The translations under genes and the position numbers were made by a program. Shown here piece after piece: positions 1 to 4,842 of a stretch of DNA of 14,821 bases. Location: contig DNLQ01000064.1 in the NCBI GenBank assembly GCA_003488415.1, forward strand, positions 1 to 14,821, given 5' to 3'. Below the pieces are notes generated by a model that saw nothing but the letters and a program-made list of their open reading frames with translations, did not search any database and was not told where the DNA came from. The DNA is from Ruminococcus sp. Its GTDB lineage: Bacteria > Bacillota > Clostridia > Oscillospirales > Ruminococcaceae. Positions within the stretch are counted from its first letter, which is position 1; every line of letters starts with the position of its first letter.

Positions 1-23
1 CTAACCAACTGAGCTACCGGGCC
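1..23 (-). tRNA. partial tRNA, 5' part only, amino acid not determinable
   Basis: Read on the minus strand, this begins with a 7-base acceptor arm GGCCCGG, then TA, then the D-stem GCTC and the D-loop AGTTGGTTAG, the conserved 5' half of a bacterial tRNA. The anticodon lies beyond the window edge, so the identity cannot be called. It starts three bases after the CCA end of tRNA-Val and is almost certainly in the same transcript. Confidence 0.85.
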
Positions 24-26
24 ATG

Positions 27-102
27 TGGTGGGGACTACAGGGCTCGAACCTGTGACCCTCTGCTTGTAAGGCAGATGCTCTCCCAGCTGAGCTAAACCC
101 CC
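27..102 (-). tRNA. tRNA-Val (anticodon UAC)
   Basis: The minus strand folds as a 76-base cloverleaf. The acceptor GGGGGTT pairs with AGTCCCC (with two G-U pairs) and is followed by discriminator A and an encoded CCA. The D-stem is GCTC/GAGC, the anticodon stem TCTGC/GCAGA encloses the loop CTTACAA with anticodon TAC, and the T-arm is ACAGG-TTCGAGC-CCTGT. Anticodon UAC reads valine codons. It is the first gene of a tRNA transcript running off the left edge, started by the consensus promoter just upstream. Confidence 0.95.
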
Positions 103-157
103 ACAGCATATCTCTCAGGCTTCCAGAGCGTTGTCCCCGTCGCCTGACGACTATGTT

Positions 158-186
158 ATTATATCACGGCTTTTTATTTTTGTCAA
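158..186 (-). promoter_or_regulatory. consensus sigma-A promoter of the tRNA operon
   Basis: On the minus strand a perfect -35 TTGACA (186-181) and a perfect -10 TATAAT (163-158) are separated by exactly 17 bases. The start point should fall near 150-151, leaving a leader of about 48 bases before tRNA-Val. That leader can form short hairpins (TCAGGC at 115-120 with GCCTGA at 142-147). Full consensus fits the demand for stable RNA. The stretch farther upstream (187-260) is A/T-run rich and has a CGGTATACCG palindrome at 237-246. I see no gene in it. Confidence 0.92.
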
Positions 187-260
187 GGGTTTTTTTCAAA
201 AAAATCCAAAAATATTTTTGCAGTCCCCGGATATGCCGGTATACCGCCGTTTCTGTCTCT

Positions 261-296
261 AAAAACAGAAAACGGATCTTTTAAGGGATCCGTTTT
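261..296 (-). terminator. intrinsic terminator after mscL
   Basis: On the minus strand, 21 bases after the mscL stop, AAAACGGATC (296-287) pairs perfectly with GATCCGTTTT (278-269) across an 8-base loop. The stem is followed by the T-rich tract CTGTTTTT. It ends the zinc-ribbon/mscL transcript before the tRNA promoter. Confidence 0.9.
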
Positions 297-316
297 GTGC
301 TTTCAGATGTAAGATC

Positions 317-715
317 TTACTTCTTCTCGTTCTGTGCCTTCAGCAGGTCTCTGATCTCTGTGAGGAGAACTTCTTCCTTCGGAGGCTCAGCAGGCTTCTC
401 TTCTTCCTTCTTCTTACCAAGTGCCATCAGCTTGTTCATAGCCTTGATCATGCAGAACAGGATAAGTGCTGTGATAAGGAAGTTGATAACGGCTGTCAGG
501 AATGTACCGTAGTCCAGTGCCTGACCGCTGTCACCCAGCGGGATAGTGCCGTGAACTTCTGCACCGCCGATCAGAGCGATAAGGGGCTGTATGAAGCACT
601 CAGTAAGAGCTGTTACTATAGCACCAAATGCTGCACCGATGATAACACCGACTGCCATATCCATTACGTTGCCCTTCAATGCAAAAGCCTTGAATTCCTC
701 TAAAAACTTCTTCAA
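317..715 (-). CDS. mscL: large-conductance mechanosensitive channel MscL
   Basis: This 132-residue protein has the MscL layout. A short amphipathic N-terminal helix (MKKFLEEFKAFALKGN) is followed by TM1 (about residues 17-41, with the conserved pore-lining pattern VMDMAVGVIIGAAFGAIV), a periplasm-side loop, TM2 (about 70-92) and a charged C-terminal helical bundle rich in Lys and Glu. Length matches the family. MscL is a homopentameric channel in the cytoplasmic membrane that opens under tension to release solutes during hypo-osmotic shock. The ATG has a good Shine-Dalgarno (AAAGGAG, 12 bases upstream). It starts 22 bases after the zinc-ribbon gene stop with no separate promoter visible, so the two are probably co-transcribed. 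A strong terminator follows. Confidence 0.97.
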   Translation of the reverse strand: MKKFLEEFKAFALKGNVMDMAVGVIIGAAFGAIVTALTECFIQPLIALIGGAEVHGTIPLGDSGQALDYGTFLTAVINFLITALILFCMIKAMNKLMALGKKKEEEKPAEPPKEEVLLTEIRDLLKAQNEKK

Positions 716-737
716 TTTACTCTACTCCTTTCCTTTG

Positions 738-2198
738 TTATTCTATTCCAACCTTCGGGAGATCGGGTATCTGCACCCTGTCATCCTTAACAGTCTTCTT
801 AGCCTTCATATTCTCCGGAAGCTCTATCTCGTCAGTGGGATCGACATACTTCTTCTTTTTGGGAAGTGCATCCACAGGTCTGTATGCCTCTCTCATCATA
901 TCGCTCCTGAGCTTTTCTCCCGGAGTGTAGCTGCGGAGGTCATCCGGATCAGCCGTACCGGCTGCGTGCATGGTTATGCGTGAACGGTAATGCTCGTTAG
1001 CCGACAGCTTATCGGGATCAGCCTCACCGGCAGGATCCATATAGTCCCGGTGTTTCCTTTCCGGATTCGCCTGCATATCGTCGGCATTGACCATCTCCGC
1101 CTTACGCATATAGTATCTGTTGTACTTGTGTGAATCGTTTGGTGCAAGATCCGACGCATCCACCATCGGTGTGTCGCTCATATATTCTTCCCGCTTCTTC
1201 TCCGGCGGTCTTACCTCTCCTGAGCTGCCGTACGGACTGTAAGTCTTTTTACCGGCAGCGTGTTCCGACTTTCCGAAGAAATCAGCTTCCTCGTGATGCT
1301 GCTTGCCGTTACCGTCTCCGAAGAACTCCCAGAAGCCTTCTTCCTGACTGTGCTGCGGCTGTTCCTGCTGCGGCTGTTCCCGGACCTGCCGGCTGCGGGG
1401 ATCAGGCATCTGCTGGTACTGCTGCTCCGGCACCGGCTGAGGCTGGCTGTATAATGGCATACCGTTCTGGTCATAGCCTATGAACTGAGGCTGACCGTAC
1501 ATCATCTGAGGCTGGCTGTACAGAGGAGCACCATTCTGGTCGTAGCCTATGAACTGGGGCTGACCGTACATCATCTGAGGCTGGCTGTATAAAGGCATAC
1601 CGTTCTGGTCGTAGCCTATGAACTGAGGCTGACCGTACATCATCTGAGGCTGTCCGTAAACAGGCATACCGTTCTGGTCGTAGCCTATGATCTGAGGCTG
1701 CGGTGCCGGTATAGCACCCGGATACTGTGCTGTCTGAGGATATGGCTGGGCATATTGAGGCTGCTGCATCTGAGTTCCCGGAACTCCGTACTGCATTGCC
1801 CCCGGCACAGCGTACTGAGGCTGTGCCTGACCGGGATAATACCCCGGCAGAACTGTGTTTACAGGTCTTGCAGGTTCTGCCTGAGGCGCAGGCATCTCTG
1901 CCTGTTCCTCTGCTGCATTGTCATAGATACTGAAGTCAAATTCTTCGTCGCTGTCATTGAGTTCATCAGCGGTATACATATCCGAAGCTGAGCCTGAAGA
2001 TGAACGGTCGCTGATAACGAATGTACCGGCGCTCATAACAAAGCCTCCGGTCCCCTCCGGGAATTCCTCCTCGGAGTGATAGCCTCCCATATCTGCCTGA
2101 CCGTAATCAGGTTCCTGGGGGATATCGAGTCTGCTGCCGCACTCAACACAAAAGTTGAAGCCGCTGTCTACCTTAGCGCCGCATGATGGACAGATCAC
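738..2198 (-). CDS. zinc-ribbon protein with two internal repeat arrays, function unknown
   Basis: The protein has 486 residues from a GTG start at 2198. A GTG nine bases earlier (2207) overlaps the AGGAG ribosome site (2211-2207), so it cannot be the start; the chosen GTG is 8 bases from that site. Residues 3-20 hold a compact zinc ribbon (CPSC near the start, CVEC at 17-20). Then come an acidic Ser/Asp/Glu region to about 100, a Pro/Gln/Tyr/Gly-rich region (about 105-275) with four tandem 23-residue repeats (167-254), and a charged C-terminal half with a second, degenerate array of about 24-residue units (345-439). No signal peptide or membrane segment is evident, so a cytoplasmic location is inferred. 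N-terminal zinc ribbons on low-complexity proteins are common in Clostridia, and their roles are mostly unknown. It has its own promoter and precedes mscL by 22 bases, which hints at, but does not show, an envelope or stress connection. Confidence 0.9.
   Translation of the reverse strand: MICPSCGAKVDSGFNFCVECGSRLDIPQEPDYGQADMGGYHSEEEFPEGTGGFVMSAGTFVISDRSSSGSASDMYTADELNDSDEEFDFSIYDNAAEEQAEMPAPQAEPARPVNTVLPGYYPGQAQPQYAVPGAMQYGVPGTQMQQPQYAQPYPQTAQYPGAIPAPQPQIIGYDQNGMPVYGQPQMMYGQPQFIGYDQNGMPLYSQPQMMYGQPQFIGYDQNGAPLYSQPQMMYGQPQFIGYDQNGMPLYSQPQPVPEQQYQQMPDPRSRQVREQPQQEQPQHSQEEGFWEFFGDGNGKQHHEEADFFGKSEHAAGKKTYSPYGSSGEVRPPEKKREEYMSDTPMVDASDLAPNDSHKYNRYYMRKAEMVNADDMQANPERKHRDYMDPAGEADPDKLSANEHYRSRITMHAAGTADPDDLRSYTPGEKLRSDMMREAYRPVDALPKKKKYVDPTDEIELPENMKAKKTVKDDRVQIPDLPKVGIE
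882..1166 (-). repeat. degenerate 23-24-residue protein repeat, about 4 units
   Basis: Residues 345-439 of the zinc-ribbon protein can be laid out as four units starting MVDASDL, MVNADDM, ADPDKL and ADPDDL. Each is followed by a polar, basic stretch with a Tyr/Met or Asp/Met pair near its end. Similarity is visible in protein but weak in DNA, so this array is older than the upstream 69-bp array. The exact unit borders are my judgement. Confidence 0.6.
1437..1700 (-). repeat. 69-bp in-frame tandem repeat, about 4 copies
   Basis: Four head-to-tail copies of a 69-base unit encode the 23-residue motif QPQFIGYDQNG-(M/A)-P-(L/V)-Y-(S/G)-QPQMMYG; the last copy is cut short. Copies differ at only a few bases and residues, which points to recent expansion or gene conversion. 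The repeat length is a multiple of three and the frame is kept, so it is part of the protein and not a CRISPR or an insertion. Confidence 0.95.
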
Positions 2199-2229
2199 AC
2201 AGATCACTCCTTTCCTACACCCTTAACAA

Positions 2230-2252
2230 GGCGGGAAATCCCCCGATCCGCC
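2230..2252 (-). other. hairpin in the leader of the zinc-ribbon gene
   Basis: GGCGG (2230-2234) pairs with CCGCC (2248-2252) around a 13-base loop, within the predicted 5' untranslated region of the zinc-ribbon mRNA. It has no T-tract and lies upstream of the ribosome site without covering it. It may affect mRNA stability, but no riboswitch class is recognisable. Confidence 0.45.
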
Positions 2253-2272
2253 TACTTATCTATTCTAATTAC

Positions 2273-2301
2273 ATTATAGCATCCCTGCATCCTTTTTTCA
2301 A
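2273..2301 (-). promoter_or_regulatory. sigma-A promoter of the zinc-ribbon/mscL unit
   Basis: On the minus strand TTGAAA (2301-2296) and TATAAT (2278-2273) are spaced by 17 bases. Transcription should begin near 2266, giving a leader of roughly 68 bases to the GTG start at 2198. Confidence 0.88.
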
Positions 2302-2534
2302 GGGGTTTTCTCAAAATTGTGCATATCAGCACTTATCGTTACCACTCCGTTGTGCATTTTGCGCCCGTTTCCAATTTTGATATATCAGTTCCGTGTATTA
2401 TGCACAACGGCAATGATCGTATATCGTGAACGTCAAAAAATTTGCCGTTCGCTGCAATGAAGCACCCCGGACGTCCCCTCACAGCACCTTCAGACCGGCA
2501 AAAGCTCCGGGCGGGGATCACGGCTTATATACTT
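2302..2534. other. non-coding spacer between divergent promoters, rich in inverted repeats
   Basis: No supported gene lies in 2199-2613. This central part holds three TTGTGCAT-type boxes. CCGTTGTGCAT (2347-2357) is a perfect 11-base inverted match to ATGCACAACGG (2400-2410), and a further direct copy TTGTGCAT is at 2317-2324. TCAAAATTG (2311-2319) is also a perfect inverted match to CAATTTTGA (2372-2380). The layout suggests protein-binding sites, or a small decayed element, between the two promoters. The function is inferred from position only. Confidence 0.5.
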
Positions 2535-2562
2535 TCCGGCGATTGACACAGTTCACGCCGGA
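2535..2562. promoter_or_regulatory. inverted repeat around the -35 box, operator-like
   Basis: TCCGGCG (2535-2541) and CGCCGGA (2556-2562) are perfect 7-base inverted arms with a 14-base centre, and they bracket the -35 hexamer. A protein bound here would block RNA polymerase, so autoregulation by the adjacent AraC-type regulator is a reasonable guess. AraC proteins more often use direct repeats. Confidence 0.45.
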
Positions 2563-2571
2563 TGATATAAT
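2543..2571 (+). promoter_or_regulatory. consensus sigma-A promoter of the AraC-family gene
   Basis: Perfect TTGACA (2543-2548) and TATAAT (2566-2571) are spaced by 17 bases. The predicted start point near 2578 leaves a leader of about 36 bases before the ATG at 2614. The promoter is overlaid by a 7-base inverted repeat and a 17-base tandem repeat, listed separately. Confidence 0.92.
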
Positions 2572-2594
2572 ATTGTTGATGATGTAATATTGTT
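2561..2594. repeat. 17-bp tandem direct repeat over the -10 box and start point
   Basis: GATGATATAATATTGTT (2561-2577) is followed at once by GATGATGTAATATTGTT (2578-2594), with one mismatch in 17. The first copy contains the -10 TATAAT, and the second covers the predicted start point and early leader. Tandem direct sites are typical targets of AraC-family proteins. Confidence 0.7.
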
Positions 2595-2613
2595 AAAGTC
2601 AGGAGGTGTACGT

Positions 2614-3450
2614 ATGAAAATAAACGGTATAGAACTCAACTGCCGCAGAGGTTCCGCCTTTGACGGCGACATCCAGGAGTACCAGCTTTATATATTCCGT
2701 TCTCCGGTAACTGTCGTTTCCGGCAGCAGCGACGTTTTCTTTCCCGGCGGCACCGCCGTTATCTACAGCTCCGGACAGCCCAGACGCTTCCGCCCCGCCG
2801 ACCGCCATCCGCTGAGATACGAGTATATCAGCTACAAGCCATCCTCAGCCGATAAGCAGTACGCTGCTTCAATGAACGTCCCCTACGGAACTCCCGTAAA
2901 GATCAGTGACCGTGTACTGGTATCAAATACCTTCCGCAGCATGAAAGCACGTATCGACAGCAAAGACAAACATACTGCAGAATTCATGGAGATCTCCATG
3001 CGTCTGCTTCTGATAACCATATTCGGCGAATCCGCAGAGGAACATCCCTCCGCTGCCGCTATGCCGAAGCAGGCTCAGCTCAACGAGCTGCGGAACGCTA
3101 TCTACGCCGATCCCATGCGTGACTGGAGCACCGACAAGATATGCCGTGATCTCTGCATCAGCCGGACATACTTCTACAAGCTCTACCTCTCCGCCTTTGG
3201 TGTCACCTGCCGGCAGGACGTGATCGAGAGCCGCCTGCTGCACGCTGCCTCCCTCCTTGCGGAAACTGATATGTCTGTCAGCAGCGTTGCAGAAAAATGC
3301 GGATACGTCAGCGACTCCTACTTCATGCGGCAGTTCCGGGAACACAGAGGATGCACTCCCTCCGAGTTCCGCAGGCGCTGTTCAGCAGACGGGGACAGCT
3401 CCGTACAGGGTGAAAATATTATGAAAACCTTAAAAAAACGCTTTACATGA
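2614..3450 (+). CDS. AraC-family transcriptional regulator
   Basis: This 278-residue protein starts at the ATG at 2614, which has a strong AGGAGGT site six bases upstream; a longer frame from a TTG at 2590 has no such support. The C-terminal ~100 residues form the AraC/XylS DNA-binding domain. The first helix-turn-helix is at about 172-196 (STDKICRDLCISRTYFYKLY). The second is at about 211-244 (SVSSVAEKCGYVSDSYFMRQF, ending in the characteristic R-x-x-x-G-x-T-P-S-E-F-R-R). The N-terminal ~150 residues resemble the small beta-rich ligand-sensing domain of the family, but the ligand cannot be told from sequence. A cluster of repeats around its promoter suggests autoregulation. Targets could include the operon starting at 3554 or the divergent zinc-ribbon/mscL unit. 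Neither is demonstrated. Confidence 0.93.
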   Translation: MKINGIELNCRRGSAFDGDIQEYQLYIFRSPVTVVSGSSDVFFPGGTAVIYSSGQPRRFRPADRHPLRYEYISYKPSSADKQYAASMNVPYGTPVKISDRVLVSNTFRSMKARIDSKDKHTAEFMEISMRLLLITIFGESAEEHPSAAAMPKQAQLNELRNAIYADPMRDWSTDKICRDLCISRTYFYKLYLSAFGVTCRQDVIESRLLHAASLLAETDMSVSSVAEKCGYVSDSYFMRQFREHRGCTPSEFRRRCSADGDSSVQGENIMKTLKKRFT

Positions 3451-3470
3451 TATCCGCTTTGTGTTATAAT
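3442..3470 (+). promoter_or_regulatory. sigma-A promoter of the six-gene operon
   Basis: TTTACA (3442-3447) and TATAAT (3465-3470) are spaced by 17 bases. The -35 lies inside the last codons of the AraC-family gene and directly touches its TGA stop. No terminator separates the two genes, so read-through from the regulator gene is also possible. Confidence 0.85.
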
Positions 3471-3478
3471 GTAATGTG

Positions 3479-3495
3479 AACGCTGACACAGCGTT
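3479..3495 (+). other. stable hairpin at the 5' end of the operon mRNA
   Basis: AACGCTG (3479-3485) and CAGCGTT (3489-3495) form a perfect 7-base stem with a 3-base loop, starting about two bases after the predicted transcription start. There is no T-run after it. A 5'-terminal stem of this kind commonly stabilises an mRNA, and as DNA it could also be a downstream operator. Confidence 0.55.
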
Positions 3496-3553
3496 CCCCG
3501 TCAGAAAGAGAAACAAAAGCAGCAAAACGAACTAAAAAGGAGAAACTTATAAA

Positions 3554-4765
3554 ATGACTAAAGGCGATAAAAGAAGGAATCGCAGAAGATATAAGGTCAG
3601 GTATGACCGCCTCGCAGTATTTCTTCTGGTCATGATCGTTCTTGCAGTTGTGATCACTTCCTGCGTGAAGGCTGTCACAGGCAAGGATGTTACTGAACCG
3701 ATCGAGAACCAGCTCCCGACTGCCGCCCCTACAGATCCGGCAGAAGCTACCGCTCCCTGGGAGGACGTTACCCTGCCCGAGCCTGAGCCGGTGACGGAGA
3801 TATCAAAGTACAAGGACTACATAGCCGAACTGCATGAGTACGACGATATGTTCTCCGGCGATCTGGTACTGGTAAATTCAGACCACGAGTACAAATTCAT
3901 CGACGGAGATATTGACGTTCAGACTCTCTACGACCATAAGTCCGACTGCTATGACGTCAGCGACAACGTAGTCTGCCTCGACAGCAATGTCATTGAAAAG
4001 CTCAACGACATGATGGAGGCTTTTTCCGAGGAACGTGCCAAGTCTCCTTCCGGAAAGTCCGAGGACAGCACCGAGGCTGCTTCAGAAGAAAGCACGGATG
4101 AGGCGACCGAAGCAAGCACGGAGGAGGCGACCGAAGCAAGCACCGACGAAGCTGATGAGGAATCAGCGGAGGAACCGACCGAGGAGGCAACAAAATCCGC
4201 TGAGGATGCCGGCAAGAAGGATGATAATAGCAGCAGCACAGGTATATGGGTGTTCGACGGCTTCCGTACCTTCAACGAGCAGGCCGCAAAACACAGTGAG
4301 GGACGCTCCTCGTTTGAGGCAGGTCACACTGATTACCATTCCGGCAGGACCTTCGATATGCTGGTAATGCACGATGACGCTACCACCGATCCCTTCAAGC
4401 CCGAGGACGGATACGAGTGGTTTACCGACCACGCTGCCGATTACGGATTCATAGTCCGTTTCCCGGAGGATAAATCAGACCTCACCGGAGAAAGGGCAAG
4501 GACTTATACCTACCGCTATGTCGGAGTCCCGCACGCTAAATATATGACCAAGCACGGTCTCTGCCTTGAGGAGTATATCGACGCCCTCAAGGGATATACT
4601 ATCGACAAGCCCCTCGAAGTGGAAGGCGACGGCTGCGGCTACCGTATATACTACGTTCCTGCACCAAAGTCCGGAAAGATAGAGGTACTTGTTCCGGAAA
4701 AGGAAAGATATACCGTTTCCGGCAACAACAGCGACGGCTTCATCGTTACCGTCACTACGAAATAA
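3554..4765 (+). CDS. membrane-anchored M15/VanY-like D-Ala-D-Ala carboxypeptidase homologue, probably inactive
   Basis: The protein has 403 residues, with a ribosome site AAGGAG 11 bases before the ATG. A basic N-terminus precedes one membrane segment (about 19-36); a Cys at 37 follows, but ITSC is a poor lipobox. The outer part carries the VanY/M15 fold. Residues 100-160 match the N-terminal subdomain, and the stretch from 231 on includes YGFIVRFPEDKSDLTG and RYVGVPHAKYM, close to the family pattern. A C-terminal beta-rich tail ends in SGNNSDGFIVTV. The fold is split by an acidic Ser/Thr/Glu/Ala insert (about 164-225). Residues that bind zinc and catalyse in M15B enzymes appear changed. Against S-x-H-x-x-G-x-x-x-D the first ligand aligns with Y261 (H262 is shifted by one, D268 is kept). 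The E-P-W-H motif reads R316-T-Y-T319. Binding of peptidoglycan stems without cleavage is therefore more likely than carboxypeptidase activity. It is the first gene of the operon. Confidence 0.85.
   Translation: MTKGDKRRNRRRYKVRYDRLAVFLLVMIVLAVVITSCVKAVTGKDVTEPIENQLPTAAPTDPAEATAPWEDVTLPEPEPVTEISKYKDYIAELHEYDDMFSGDLVLVNSDHEYKFIDGDIDVQTLYDHKSDCYDVSDNVVCLDSNVIEKLNDMMEAFSEERAKSPSGKSEDSTEAASEESTDEATEASTEEATEASTDEADEESAEEPTEEATKSAEDAGKKDDNSSSTGIWVFDGFRTFNEQAAKHSEGRSSFEAGHTDYHSGRTFDMLVMHDDATTDPFKPEDGYEWFTDHAADYGFIVRFPEDKSDLTGERARTYTYRYVGVPHAKYMTKHGLCLEEYIDALKGYTIDKPLEVEGDGCGYRIYYVPAPKSGKIEVLVPEKERYTVSGNNSDGFIVTVTTK
4091..4186 (+). repeat. 24-bp in-frame tandem repeat encoding an acidic octapeptide
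   Basis: Four 24-base units encode STDEATEA, STEEATEA, STDEADEE and SAEEPTEE (residues 180-211 of the M15-like protein). The first two differ by a single base and the later ones decay. The repeat explains how the acidic insert grew inside the domain. Confidence 0.88.
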
Positions 4766-4776
4766 ATACGAGCTGA

Positions 4777-4818
4777 AAGTGCATACTGTAGATGGATACC
4801 CGTCAGCGGTATGCACTT
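4777..4818 (+). other. long inverted repeat between the M15-like and solute-binding genes
   Basis: AAGTGCATAC (4777-4786) and GTATGCACTT (4809-4818) form a perfect 10-base stem with a 22-base loop, 11 bases after the upstream stop. It is followed by ATTCTTAGG, which is not a strong T-tract, so it is a poor terminator. It may be a processing or stabilising element that sets the relative levels of the two genes, or a weak attenuator. Confidence 0.65.
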
Positions 4819-4842
4819 ATTCTTAGGCAGATGGAGATAACA

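Noticed and set aside
187..222. T-run/A-run inverted repeat upstream of the tRNA promoter
   Set aside because: The stem is almost only A-T pairs and no gene on either strand ends there. It is more likely AT-rich upstream DNA aiding the promoter than a terminator.
1437..1700. Regular 69-bp repeats resembling a CRISPR array
   Set aside because: The units are contiguous, have no unique spacers, are a multiple of three and stay in the frame of a good coding sequence. They are protein repeats.
2199..2207. Earlier GTG start for the zinc-ribbon gene
   Set aside because: That GTG overlaps the AGGAG ribosome site itself. The next in-frame GTG (2198) has the correct 8-base spacing and begins right at the zinc ribbon.
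4792..4842. ATG at 4792 as start of the solute-binding lipoprotein
   Set aside because: It lies in the loop of a hairpin, has no ribosome site and adds 17 polar residues before a signal peptide. The GTG at 4843 has GGAG six bases away.
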